Positions 1 through 8,935 are shown, counted from the first letter of the stretch. The stretch: DNA of 64,000 bases from an uncultured Poribacteria bacterium (GCA_951828385.1 OX639973.1:2040470-2104469); one strand, 5' to 3'. The notes: generated by a model from the letters alone, not told the origin. Numbers and translations are program-made.

Positions 1-206
1 AACTGACTCGGATTCTTCAGCGATGCGAGTTTTTTGTGTGCTTGAAGAAAAGTGTCTTGTGTGATCTCCTCAGCGATATGGAAATCCTTAACTTTCCGCC
101 ATGCCAGCGCGTGAACGCCTTTTTGGTATCTTTTCACCAAAGCACTAAAGGCATTCTCGTCACCTGACAATACACGCTGAATCAGTTCAACATCATCTCT
201 TTCCAT
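1..206 (-). CDS. ECF-type RNA polymerase sigma factor, N-terminal part (runs off window)
   Basis: The minus strand from the ATG at 204-206 reads 68 open codons to the window edge. The translation begins MERDDVELIQRVLSGDENAF and continues through a YQKGVHALAW helix and AEEITQDTFLQAHKKL. This is the sigma-70 region 2.1-2.2 pattern of ECF sigma factors, which bind core RNA polymerase and recognise the promoter -10 element. A GGAGG Shine-Dalgarno sits 7 bases before the ATG. An ECF-like promoter is visible just upstream (249-276). Regions 2.4 and 4 lie outside the window. Two other sigma genes in this window are joined to WD40 proteins, so a WD40 partner may follow off the left edge. That last point is inference. 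Confidence 0.8.
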   Translation of the reverse strand, partial: MERDDVELIQRVLSGDENAFSALVKRYQKGVHALAWRKVKDFHIAEEITQDTFLQAHKKLASLKNPSQ

Positions 207-248
207 CAGGAACCTCCCATAACCCAATTTAGACCCATAATTGTTAGT

Positions 249-276
249 GACGCGATTTTGGGGTGGGTAGGATGCA
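249..276 (-). promoter_or_regulatory. Candidate ECF-sigma-type promoter for the left-edge sigma gene
   Basis: On the minus strand TGCATCC (270-276) is followed after 17 bases by CGTC (249-252), about 43 bases before the sigma start codon. The arrangement resembles ECF promoters, which have a TGNAACC-like -35 and a CGTC or CGTA -10. It would fit autoregulation. A similar CCYWAAAATCSCSTC stretch lies upstream of the sigma-WD40 fusion (about 6326-6342). No transcript data are available, so this is inference from sequence. Confidence 0.4.
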
Positions 277-309
277 AGATTGTCATAATTTGAAAAAAAA
301 GTGAACACA

Positions 310-2361
310 TTACAAATAAGGAGTCAAATCCCATAGAAGGATGGAGCCGTCATAACTCGCGCTCGCTAAAAGTGTGTTGTCTGGGGAAAATGCAAGTGCA
401 TGTACATCTGTTGGATGTCCTCTAAATGTAACAATCTGTTTACCGGTTTTAACCTCCCATAAACAGATGACCATTTTCTCCATACCTTCTCGCCACCATG
501 TCCCGGCTGCAAAATATTTCCCACACATAGAAAATTTAGCAGCCCAAAATATATCTTCTAACCCCTGCGGTAAGGTCAACCGAGAAAGATAGTCGTCCTG
601 TTTCACATCATACAAGTAAGAGTTATCTCCAATAGAAGATAAATACTTTCCATCATGAGAAATGTGGACGACCTCACGAGATTTAGGTTTCAACCATCTG
701 AAGACGAGTCTTCCGGGGATTCGGGTAATAACATTATCATTTAGGGAATTATCAATCTCTTCACCAAGTTCCATGTCCCACGAAATGACATGCGGTTGAG
801 GATGATTTGATTCACTTGCAAGTATTTTTCCATCAAAACTAAATTGCAAATCTCCAATTGTATCACCATCATCTTCATCATCCTCGTTATCTTTTGGCTC
901 AAGTGGATGTTTCAGTTCATAGCGTTGATTCCCGCTGTTTACATCCCACACTTTCAGGTTACCATCTGCATCGGCATAAGCAAAAAGCTCGCCTGTTGGT
1001 GATAATGCAGGAAACGCACTCCAGTATTCGCGCCCCGTTCTTTCAATAAGAGGGATACCATTCCCATCTACTTCCCAGAGCTTAACATTATCCGCTTTGA
1101 TGCTCGCGACATAGAATTTTCCACTGTTGGTTTTATATAAGAACTGATTTTTGCCTGCCGATTCCACTTTAACTGCAGGACGTGAACGTTTACTTGCAAT
1201 ATCCCATAACACAACACCTTCATGATGATGTTTTACGGCTAATGTTTTGCCATCATCTGAAAACAATGCAGTAGGAAACGAAATAGATGTCCGTTCATAA
1301 GCAGGAAACGAAATAGGGGAATGTGTAAACTGCCGTCTGCACGGATATTCAAGGGTCCACACGTTGATAAATTCGTGTCTACATTCATAAGCAAGCCGCG
1401 AACCGTTTGAAAATACGGCAGTGTTCCCCCAATCATCTGCATCCGAAAATTGGACGGTATTGCCCCAAAATTTATCCGTGTAAAGTTGTTCTCCACTTTC
1501 GAGATCACAAACAGAGATTGTGGCGGGACCGGTATCATCATAATCGACTATCGCTGCACGAAGAATGCCCTCTGGTGAATAGGACGGCATAATACGAGAC
1601 ACGTCACCAAAATCGGTATACGATTGCACCTGTCGCCAAGTGCTAACATCCCAAACGTACACAGTGCCATCTTCGCCACCAGAGGCAAGAAACTGTCCAC
1701 ACGGTGAGAAGCAGAGTGTCGATATCCAATAGGTGTGTGCTGTGAGGGATGCGATTTGTTGACCACTTTCCATATCCCACACGACTATTGCCTCCGCATC
1801 GTCAGTTGTGTCGGAGGCACTTGTGGACGCTATCAGTCGGGTATCAGGCGAAAAACTGATAGGGCTGTAAAAACCCGCTTCTTCAGTATCTGAAGCGAAT
1901 TGGGTAACCGGTTCACAGGTTTCCGCATGCCAAACTTCAAAGGTAGCAGACCGGGCATAAGCCGCTGCGAGATATTGATTATTATATGAAAAGGTCAGCT
2001 CCGCAATATAATCATCTACTTCCACTTGTGCTAAGCACGCGCCATTCTGGATGTCCAATACCTTTAAAATTTTGTCTGAATTACCGGCTGCAATCCATTT
2101 TCCATTAGGTGAAAAGGCAATGTGAAATACCATACCACGTTCTGTCTCCCAGAGCGCGATAGGAGATAGCGTTTCTAAATCATACAACCAGAGTCCCATC
2201 GCAGTTCCGATAGCGAGGAACTGTCCATCCGCTGAGAACGTCATATTAGGTTCACAGCCCCGCCCTAATCGCGCAATCGCACCTTCGGGAAGTGCCCAAG
2301 TAGTGACATCGTCTCCATTAACGCTAACTGGTGCTTGAATTAGAGATTGTTTGCTTTCCAT
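310..2361 (-). CDS. Cytosolic WD40-repeat protein overlapping an upstream sigma-like gene
   Basis: This 683-residue protein has no signal peptide or membrane segment. Its N-terminus carries the family cap TWALPEGAIARLGRG. Blade signatures such as FSPNGKWIAAG, FSPCGQFLASGG and FSPDNTLLASAS follow, and the protein ends LLWDLTPYL. The penultimate blade contains TWWREGMEKM, a motif shared with the WD40 proteins at 3606 and 9009. The ATG lies 38 bases inside the 3' end of the sigma-like gene (2324-3559), in another frame, with AAGGA 8 bases upstream. Translational coupling is therefore likely. WD40 propellers are protein-binding scaffolds. A role as partner or regulator of the neighbouring sigma-like protein is inference. 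The 600-residue propeller region would make two propellers. Confidence 0.88.
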   Translation of the reverse strand: MESKQSLIQAPVSVNGDDVTTWALPEGAIARLGRGCEPNMTFSADGQFLAIGTAMGLWLYDLETLSPIALWETERGMVFHIAFSPNGKWIAAGNSDKILKVLDIQNGACLAQVEVDDYIAELTFSYNNQYLAAAYARSATFEVWHAETCEPVTQFASDTEEAGFYSPISFSPDTRLIASTSASDTTDDAEAIVVWDMESGQQIASLTAHTYWISTLCFSPCGQFLASGGEDGTVYVWDVSTWRQVQSYTDFGDVSRIMPSYSPEGILRAAIVDYDDTGPATISVCDLESGEQLYTDKFWGNTVQFSDADDWGNTAVFSNGSRLAYECRHEFINVWTLEYPCRRQFTHSPISFPAYERTSISFPTALFSDDGKTLAVKHHHEGVVLWDIASKRSRPAVKVESAGKNQFLYKTNSGKFYVASIKADNVKLWEVDGNGIPLIERTGREYWSAFPALSPTGELFAYADADGNLKVWDVNSGNQRYELKHPLEPKDNEDDEDDGDTIGDLQFSFDGKILASESNHPQPHVISWDMELGEEIDNSLNDNVITRIPGRLVFRWLKPKSREVVHISHDGKYLSSIGDNSYLYDVKQDDYLSRLTLPQGLEDIFWAAKFSMCGKYFAAGTWWREGMEKMVICLWEVKTGKQIVTFRGHPTDVHALAFSPDNTLLASASYDGSILLWDLTPYL

Positions 2362-3559
2362 TAAATATTTCCTTCTTTAACGCAAGTTGTTCCTCAACCG
2401 CTAATTCAAGGAGTTTCCAAATCTTCAAATGGTCTTCGCGCGTGCGCGGTTCCCACTTCGGCGTTAACAGATGCGGCAGCGGCAGCAATTCTTGATTTAG
2501 AAACGGTCGTAAATCAAAGAACCACTTCGCAGTAAATGACGTATCATCTTCTGTGTCATGAGATCCCATATATCCTGCTTTATCAAGGGACGCATGCAAT
2601 TGATTCGCCACCGCCGAAAACCGCTTCAATAAGTTCAGGTCTGCCATTGTGTATAAGGTTATGCCTGGATACCCCTCACGGTTTGTCGCAAGTTCTGTCC
2701 TATACATGAAAGACAACCGATGCAACATTTGATGCAAACGCTTTGCAGCGTCATCCGAAGTGTTAACTTCGGCAGAGAGTTCATCGCAATCCGGTATCAA
2801 CGCTCTCATGGAAATAATGAATCGTTTCCATATTCCTAAACGATGCTCTTCTTCCGGATGACAGGGAAAAAAACTAAAGGATACACACATGAGAGCAATG
2901 GAACCGCCCGATTGAAACAACTCACCAGCATCTACTTGTCGGTAGCGTTGCCGAATCGTATCGGCACACGAATTATCCTCTGTTTCCAGGGCGCAAGTGT
3001 TATCCAAACACATCAGCAGATTGACAAGAAAATTGAATGCACCGCGCGGGTCCCCGACCGGTTTGATATGAATCCAGCCGCCACGCTGATTCCATCGACG
3101 CGTTTGCCATTTCTCCTGATCCGGATGCCCGCTACAAGAGGAAGTCGTTTGGATGTCAGGCGATCGGTTAAGCAAATTTACAAGGGTACGTATTTCATAG
3201 TCGATAGGCATGACTGTTTGAGGTGGGTCCTTGGCACGGGTATTACTTTTCACGACATCCGCTGCTACCACGTTATTATGTTTTCGGTTTTCCGCAATCG
3301 CTACATTAAAGGTAATGCGGTGGACCCATGATAGAAATGGTGATGTGAACGTATACTTATGTAAATTGTTGAATACCCTTTCGACTATCTGGCGTTCAAG
3401 GTGTTCAAGGTGTTGGGTATCTACTTCAAATTTTAGCCTCTGTCCGAGAGTGGTGCGTATTCGTGATAATACCCGTTCTTTTAGCTCTTCTATGGCACGG
3501 TCGTCACCTTTGACAGCGGCAATTACCAATCTTTCATCTGAAATGTTTGACATAATCAT
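2324..3559 (-). CDS. Sigma-70 region-2 protein with unusual C-terminal domain
   Basis: Residues 8-95 match ECF sigma region 2. They include the acidic start LVIAAVKGDDRAIEEL and the region 2.2-2.4 pattern ending SPFLSWVHRITFNVAIAENR. No region 4 helix-turn-helix is recognisable. Instead about 300 residues follow, including IDYEIRTLVNLLNRSPDIQT then SSCSGHP (residues 140-146), a pattern reminiscent of TYW3-like Cys-rich pockets. The rest of the C-terminus I do not recognise. Two ATGs compete: 3559 (AGAGG only 3 bases away) and 3553 (9 bases, better spaced). The gene starts 46 bases after the sigma-WD40 fusion and overlaps the WD40 gene at 310-2361, so the three probably form one operon. It may bind core polymerase without reading a -35 element. 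Confidence 0.72.
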   Translation of the reverse strand: MIMSNISDERLVIAAVKGDDRAIEELKERVLSRIRTTLGQRLKFEVDTQHLEHLERQIVERVFNNLHKYTFTSPFLSWVHRITFNVAIAENRKHNNVVAADVVKSNTRAKDPPQTVMPIDYEIRTLVNLLNRSPDIQTTSSCSGHPDQEKWQTRRWNQRGGWIHIKPVGDPRGAFNFLVNLLMCLDNTCALETEDNSCADTIRQRYRQVDAGELFQSGGSIALMCVSFSFFPCHPEEEHRLGIWKRFIISMRALIPDCDELSAEVNTSDDAAKRLHQMLHRLSFMYRTELATNREGYPGITLYTMADLNLLKRFSAVANQLHASLDKAGYMGSHDTEDDTSFTAKWFFDLRPFLNQELLPLPHLLTPKWEPRTREDHLKIWKLLELAVEEQLALKKEIFNGKQTISNSSTS

Positions 3560-3605
3560 AATCCTCTTGATTGTGTTTTAGACAAGTCAAATCAACGTCC
3601 ATCCC

Positions 3606-6290
3606 TTAAGAATCAATGAATGGTTTCAAATCCCAGACCAAAATTGTACCATCAAAACCACTACTTGCCAAATGCGTGCCATCTGGCGAAAATGCGAGTG
3701 ATTGCACACGCGAGTTATGTCCCCAGAAGGTCCGGATATGCTTACCTGTAGCAGCGTCCCACAAACGGATAGCCATCTTCTCCATACCCTCCTGCCACCA
3801 ACTTCCCGATGCAAGATACTTTCCACACGGCGAAAATGTGAGGGCATAAGCCCCGCAGTTATGCTCTAACTGCGGTATTGTGCGTAAGGTCGTCAGTTGT
3901 TTAGCACACCAAAATCGGATTTTGTTATTCAAACTTCCTACAATCCAGTCACCACACGGTGAAAAAGCGAATCCTATTGGCGTACACGGTTCATCTGTAG
4001 GCAGTATGGCAATTTCTTCACCTAATTCAACATCCCACACGCGAGCCGTTTGGTCATCTGATCCACTCACCAAGCGTTTTCCGTCTGGTGAAAACGCCAA
4101 CGACCAAGTATGATCTGTATGTCCCCTCAGTTGTATCGGCTGCTCCGGTTGCTCAAAATTCCACACATAGATGGTACCTTTCCGACTTCCCACTGCAATC
4201 CGGTCACCTGTAGGCGCAAATACCGCATCCAGTGCCCATTGTGATGGTTCCTCAGGGACAGTGAATTCTGCAATGAGGGTGTCAGGTTGTTTGGCATGCC
4301 ACACTTTACCGTCACTTTCTTCTGGAATACAAGACGCGAGAATTCTGCCATCAGGTAAAACAGTGAAAGAACCAACCCATTCACCGTTGAATAAATTATC
4401 CGCCACCTGTTTCTTGGCGACATCCCATAACAATATTCCGTCCCCCTGCGTCTTACTTGCCAAAGTTTGGTTATCCACCCAAATGCCTTTCGGATCGGGC
4501 CACGGGAAACGATGTTCGCGCGGTATTGCGTATACAGGTATACTCCCATTCGCCGCAGCGTTGGACCTTTTTTTCGTGAATGGCGGCAATTGTCCTTGGA
4601 CGTAAGCAGTGGCTAAAGACTTCGGAAAACCGATACCGCCAATACGGTTAGATATCTCAAGGATTTTTTCGCTGTTCTCAGCATTCCACACTTCCGTAGT
4701 ATGAGTAGAAGTAGAATGACGAAATCGTAAAGCGAATAACTCCCCATCCTTTGAGTAGAACGGATCGTCAAAGTCAGCATAAACCTTTTTCTCTGAACCC
4801 GTCGCAATATCCAGCACCCGTAATAACATCCTGTCACTTGACGCAACAAATTGTCCACACGGTGAGAAGGCAATAGCATCTACCCAATCCGTAGGTCCTG
4901 TGAAGTGAGCGACGCGTTCTCTTGATGTTATATCCCACACCGAAACGCAACGGTCAACGCGGTCAGCATCACAAACTGTTTCGTCAGGAGAGGCACCCGC
5001 CAACAGCCGACTGTCTTCAGAAAAAGCAAGCTTATGCCCTGCGAACTTGATAATTGCTTCACCCGTTTCTGGGTCCCAGACATAAATTTGATCGCCTTCT
5101 GTATCAGGATTCAAAGGTTGATCCAAAGTGTCGCCTGAATAAAGTTTGGGATTTCCAGCACAAGCGGCAAGCAATTTGCCATCTGGTGAAAATTGGAGTT
5201 GGTAAATATCGTTTGCTTTCCATTCGTGTTTTCCACGATCCATCTGTGCTAAAAGTTCTCCCTTACGAACATCAAACACCTTAACGATTCCCGATCCGTC
5301 TGAAGTTGCGATCCATCTGCCGTTTGATGAGCAGGCAAGACCGCCATAAGCATCTTGATTTTCTATCTGTGTGACACACTTTCCACTTTGAACATCCAGC
5401 ACTTTGATCATGCGGTCCGAATTTGCAATAACAATCCATTTGCCATCATGAGAAAAGTCAAAAGAATTAACCGACCCCCGTTCGGTTTCCCATAATGAAA
5501 TCGGGGACATTGAAAAGACATCATACCACCAAAGTCCCATGCCAGTGCTCATTGCGAAATATGTGCCATCGGGCGAAAGTTTGATCTCCCACTTGTTCAG
5601 CAGTCCTTTTCCGAATCTAACAATCGCGCCTTCCGGTAGTGCCCAGGTGTTCCCGGTGGGATCGTTTGAAACAACATTAAGTTTCGCAGGTCTTCGATCT
5701 TGCATTGTGTTTACTCCTTCTTTAGGTTCAACATCAAATTCCTCACGTAGGAGGGCGCGTGTTTCTCTTAACCTTGTCTTAACTGTACCTATCGGTAGCT
5801 CTAACGCCTCCGCGATTTCTTTGATATGCCACGATTCTAAATAGTACAATTCCGCTACAGAGCGGACTTTTTCTGGAAGGTGGCGCACAACTTCTTTCAC
5901 CTCAGCAATTAACTGAGTTTCTTGATACCGTGCCGTAGCATTTTGGTCAATATGTTCAACCAATACTGCGTGCGTGTGTGGAATTTCATCCCGTGATCGA
6001 TGACCAGAAGTGTAGTACCGCTTACAAGCATTATAAGCAATACGCTGCAGCCATTCACCAAAACTATCCACTTTCTGGAGGCCTTTGATGTTTTGCCACA
6101 CAGCCATCCAGACATCGTTACGAATTTCTTCGGCATCTCGACGTTGCCGTGAATTTCCAACAATAATAGTCCAAATCCGTGGCGTGTAACGGAATATTAA
6201 CTCCGTAAATGCCGCCTCATTCCGGTTTCGCACCAGTTGAATGAGTTCTGCATCGGTTAGATCATTGAAGGTGGGTAAATTGTTAGGCAT
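3606..6290 (-). CDS. ECF sigma factor fused to WD40 propeller domains
   Basis: This 894-residue protein has two parts. Residues 13-92 are sigma region 2 (DAEEIRNDVWMAVWQNI, SFGEWLQRIAYNACKRYY). Residues 127-185 are region 4, with LPEKVRSVAELYYLES and an HTH reading IKEIAEALELPIGTVKTRL. From residue 196 the sequence aligns along its whole length with the separate WD40 protein at 9009-11099 (cap NTWALPEGAIVRFGKG, motif SWWQEGMEKM, end VWDLKPFIDS). The first ATG (6288-6290) has no Shine-Dalgarno, whereas Met196 has an excellent one, so a separate WD40 product is possible. A propeller attached to a sigma factor could sense a ligand or protein and gate promoter binding. WD40-extended ECF sigmas are reported, to my knowledge, in Planctomycetes. 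Confidence 0.9.
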   Translation of the reverse strand: MPNNLPTFNDLTDAELIQLVRNRNEAAFTELIFRYTPRIWTIIVGNSRQRRDAEEIRNDVWMAVWQNIKGLQKVDSFGEWLQRIAYNACKRYYTSGHRSRDEIPHTHAVLVEHIDQNATARYQETQLIAEVKEVVRHLPEKVRSVAELYYLESWHIKEIAEALELPIGTVKTRLRETRALLREEFDVEPKEGVNTMQDRRPAKLNVVSNDPTGNTWALPEGAIVRFGKGLLNKWEIKLSPDGTYFAMSTGMGLWWYDVFSMSPISLWETERGSVNSFDFSHDGKWIVIANSDRMIKVLDVQSGKCVTQIENQDAYGGLACSSNGRWIATSDGSGIVKVFDVRKGELLAQMDRGKHEWKANDIYQLQFSPDGKLLAACAGNPKLYSGDTLDQPLNPDTEGDQIYVWDPETGEAIIKFAGHKLAFSEDSRLLAGASPDETVCDADRVDRCVSVWDITSRERVAHFTGPTDWVDAIAFSPCGQFVASSDRMLLRVLDIATGSEKKVYADFDDPFYSKDGELFALRFRHSTSTHTTEVWNAENSEKILEISNRIGGIGFPKSLATAYVQGQLPPFTKKRSNAAANGSIPVYAIPREHRFPWPDPKGIWVDNQTLASKTQGDGILLWDVAKKQVADNLFNGEWVGSFTVLPDGRILASCIPEESDGKVWHAKQPDTLIAEFTVPEEPSQWALDAVFAPTGDRIAVGSRKGTIYVWNFEQPEQPIQLRGHTDHTWSLAFSPDGKRLVSGSDDQTARVWDVELGEEIAILPTDEPCTPIGFAFSPCGDWIVGSLNNKIRFWCAKQLTTLRTIPQLEHNCGAYALTFSPCGKYLASGSWWQEGMEKMAIRLWDAATGKHIRTFWGHNSRVQSLAFSPDGTHLASSGFDGTILVWDLKPFIDS
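5703..5719 (-). promoter_or_regulatory. Internal ribosome-binding site and start codon inside the sigma-WD40 fusion
   Basis: AAGGAG (complement of 5714-5719) stands 8 bases before an in-frame ATG (5703-5705, Met196). Initiation here would make a free 699-residue WD40 protein starting MQDRRPAKLN. The stand-alone paralogue at 9009 starts at the equivalent Met (MQNRRPAQFN) behind a matching GGAGTAA leader. The fusion therefore seems to have kept the ancestral start of the WD40 gene. Confidence 0.6.
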
Positions 6291-6484
6291 AAGTCGTGCA
6301 TCAACAGATTTATCAAATTGCTTTTAATTTTAAAGAGGGGATTTTTAGGGAAAAAAGTTTAAAAAAATAATATGGAATGTTCGGAGTTCCCTCATAACCA
6401 AGGCAAACTAACGCAAACCCATTTGCCTGTGAGGTTTCAAACCACGTAGGACTCCACAGAAAATTGTGTAAGGCCTGTACGTTT

Positions 6485-6590
6485 TATAGTGAAGCCGATA
6501 AATAAGTGGACATCTTTGTAGCATAGGCTGTTAGCCTGTGCCAGTCTGAATGCCTGTTATAGGTATTCAGACTGTTTGAGAGTGCCCAAT
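6485..6590. repeat. MITE-like repeat, copy A (right end missing)
   Basis: It starts TATAGTGAA and contains two hairpins. The first is CATAGGCT/AGCCTGTG with loop GTT (6522-6540). The second is a longer CAGTCTGAAT...ATTCAGACTG stem (6542-6574). Homology to copies B and C stops at GTGCCCAAT, where copy B begins directly. The missing right end suggests that copy B inserted into or recombined with copy A. Confidence 0.8.
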
Positions 6591-6716
6591 TATAGTGAAT
6601 CCTAACAATAAATAGACACATTCGTACCACAAACTTCCAGTTTGTGCCAGTCTGAATGCCTGTTATAGGTATTCAGACTGTTTGAGAGTGCCCAATTAAT
6701 TCTAAACTTTACTATA
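6591..6716. repeat. MITE-like repeat, copy B (complete, about 126 bp)
   Basis: It has imperfect terminal inverted repeats: TATAGTGAATCCTA on the left and the complement of TATAGTAAAGTTTAGA on the right. Inside are a perfect 8-bp hairpin CACAAACT/AGTTTGTG with loop TCC (6628-6646) and the CAGTCTGAAT/ATTCAGACTG stem (6648-6680). There is no coding capacity. Copy C at 35108-35236 matches it closely. Together with copy A it fills most of the 469-base gap between the WD40 genes at 3606 and 6760. Confidence 0.85.
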
Positions 6717-6759
6717 ATTGTAGGTTTTACTATAAATAGGTTGACTCAACATCCGTCCC

Positions 6760-8787
6760 CTAAGAATTGATGAACGGCTTCAAATCCCAGAGCAAGAGGG
6801 TTCCGGTAGAACAGGCACCCGCCAGCAGTGTGTTATCAGGCGAAAACGCAAGACACTCAAGACGCTCTGTCAACGCAAACGTGACAATCGGCTCGTTCCC
6901 CTTGCGGATATCCCAGACACACACGCGCTCTTCGTCCGTCCATGTATACGGACTACAAGCGAGATATTGCCCACACGCAGATAACGCAAATGCGTTAATA
7001 GCTTTCGTCTGCCACCATTTCGGTTTCGGGAGCGATAGCACTTCTTTATCTTCTCGGAAATCCCATAAATCTATCGTCTTATTATCGAATGCAGGAAAAT
7101 CGCACCATATCCGCAACGGATCCGGAGAAAACGCTAAAAAATCAAAACCGTCATCGCTGGAAAACTGATCCACTGTTTTACGCTCGGCTACATCATAGAT
7201 CTGGGAAGGTGCACAGACAAGAAATGCGCCATCTCGACTAAAGGTGAGATAGGGTGCATTGTCTGTTTCTTCACCTGTGTATGTGTCGTAAGTCTCTCCA
7301 GTGGTAATATCCCAGATATGGATACTGTCAGTTTCATCTCGGCAGGCAAGTAAATTGGCTGCCGGTGAGAATGCTGCAGTGCTGGGTTCATCTTGTAATG
7401 GGAAAGTTACTATCGGTACGTCCGATCCGAATTCCCAAAGTCGGATATTCTTTTCATCGGCATCGCCGGAGGTGACAAAGTGTTTCCCTTCAGGGGAGGC
7501 ATCTACAGACAAATAACGCTCGCCCGACGATCCATCTGTATCCGGTTTCATACCGAGCGGTTTGAAAATACGGGGAGGATCGTCGGGGTGTGTCACATCC
7601 CAACTAAAGATGCCACCGTACCCACTGTTTGCAAGGAGCGTCTTACTATCTAATGAAAACTGCAAAGATCCGGGGAAAATGCCGGTCGTATGTTCCAAAG
7701 AGATGGGTCGATTTTCACCCGCAACCCAAATATGTACATCGTATTCACTCTCATACGCAAGACGCACACCGTTTGAAAAGTCGGGATGATAGTACCCCGT
7801 CTCCTTCGGATGTCTATAAAGTATTTCACTGTTTTCTAAGTCTTGCACTGAAAAAGTATCATCTCTATACGCATACACAGTGGTTAAGAGCCTGCTCTCC
7901 GGTGTATAACTGATATAGTGAGAACCGTTGTCGTCCACCGCCTGATAAACCTTGTGGAGGTGCCATGAAGGTGTTTCCGGGGACAGTTGCTCGGGTACCT
8001 CCCAGACGTGAGTCGTCCCTTTCCAATCGCATGCAGCCAAAAACTTACCAGACGGCGAGAAAGCGATAGAACTGACATCGTTCAATCCATCCAGAGTAAC
8101 AAGATGTTGACCCGTCGCCATCTCATACACGACAACGCTGTTTGAAGCTAAGATCCATCTACCATCAATGACTGGGTATCCAGTGGTGTGAAACGGTTCA
8201 GGGACTCCATCAGGGGAAGCAAAGGCAAGTAAACGATTATCCCGTGAGAGTGCAAGTGGATTTGTTCCGACGTAAATCGCTTCACGCTCAGGACGGGCAG
8301 TAGCGTTACTCTCTTGCAAATTTTCTGGCAGTTGCCAGACTTCAACACTACAATAGAGTTTTTTTTCCGGGTTAGAGTATCTGGTGCTCCCGCCAACAAC
8401 GAGGCGTTTGCGATCCGATGAAAAGACAATATCGGTAGCGTAACCGCTTTTATCGCGTGCCAACTCCGCTAAGCAATTTCCGCGCTTCACATCCCATATT
8501 TTGATGGAAGCCCCCCAACCACCTGTAGCGACCCATTCGCCGCATGCTGAAAAGGCGACAGTGGTTATTGTTTTTCCCGCTTCCCAAAGTGTTAAGAGGG
8601 AACGGTTGGGAACATCATACCACCATAAACCGAGATAACTTCCAATGGCGAGAAGCGCACCGTCTGGGGATAGTACCATATCCATTACATTACCTTTTCC
8701 CAATCTGGCAATAGCACCATCGGGTAAATACCACGTGCTGCTGTCTGCGTTGTCTCTATCCATCTGAAAGGGTGTATCTTTTTTCAT
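6760..8787 (-). CDS. Cytosolic WD40-repeat protein, stand-alone
   Basis: This 675-residue protein without a signal peptide has the cap STWYLPDGAIARLGKG. Blades include LSPDGALLAIGS, FSACGEWVATGG, FSPSGKFLAACD and FSPDNTLLAGAC, and it ends LLWDLKPFINS like the protein at 9009. It lacks the WWxEGMEKM motif of the other three cytosolic members, where it reads PKWWQTKAINAF instead, so it is the most divergent of the four. AAGGA lies about 10 bases before the ATG. It is flanked on both sides by long non-coding gaps containing repeats and a WD40 relic, so it is probably transcribed alone. No sigma domain is attached. The function is unknown beyond a likely protein-binding scaffold. Confidence 0.87.
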   Translation of the reverse strand: MKKDTPFQMDRDNADSSTWYLPDGAIARLGKGNVMDMVLSPDGALLAIGSYLGLWWYDVPNRSLLTLWEAGKTITTVAFSACGEWVATGGWGASIKIWDVKRGNCLAELARDKSGYATDIVFSSDRKRLVVGGSTRYSNPEKKLYCSVEVWQLPENLQESNATARPEREAIYVGTNPLALSRDNRLLAFASPDGVPEPFHTTGYPVIDGRWILASNSVVVYEMATGQHLVTLDGLNDVSSIAFSPSGKFLAACDWKGTTHVWEVPEQLSPETPSWHLHKVYQAVDDNGSHYISYTPESRLLTTVYAYRDDTFSVQDLENSEILYRHPKETGYYHPDFSNGVRLAYESEYDVHIWVAGENRPISLEHTTGIFPGSLQFSLDSKTLLANSGYGGIFSWDVTHPDDPPRIFKPLGMKPDTDGSSGERYLSVDASPEGKHFVTSGDADEKNIRLWEFGSDVPIVTFPLQDEPSTAAFSPAANLLACRDETDSIHIWDITTGETYDTYTGEETDNAPYLTFSRDGAFLVCAPSQIYDVAERKTVDQFSSDDGFDFLAFSPDPLRIWCDFPAFDNKTIDLWDFREDKEVLSLPKPKWWQTKAINAFALSACGQYLACSPYTWTDEERVCVWDIRKGNEPIVTFALTERLECLAFSPDNTLLAGACSTGTLLLWDLKPFINS

Positions 8788-8876
8788 AATTATATGTTCC
8801 TTCCATCCTTCCTGTCTTCCATCCTTGCTTTATAGAATACCTATGTTATGCGTAAGTCCTATCCATCTCAAATTGC

Positions 8877-8918
8877 CTACCGATCAGCAACCAACTTTGT
8901 GAGGTCCCACAAGAGCAG
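8877..8918 (-). pseudogene. Relic of a secreted-type WD40 gene 3' end
   Basis: Minus-strand codons here read LLLWDLTKLVADR and then a stop. This closely matches the terminal LSWDLTKLATDR of the WD40 gene at 11148-13049. The nucleotide match also extends past the stop codon. No open frame continues upstream, so only the last dozen codons survive. It marks a deleted or recombined copy between two cytosolic-type WD40 genes. Confidence 0.7.
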
Positions 8919-8935
8919 TTAAGCACAGCAATCCT

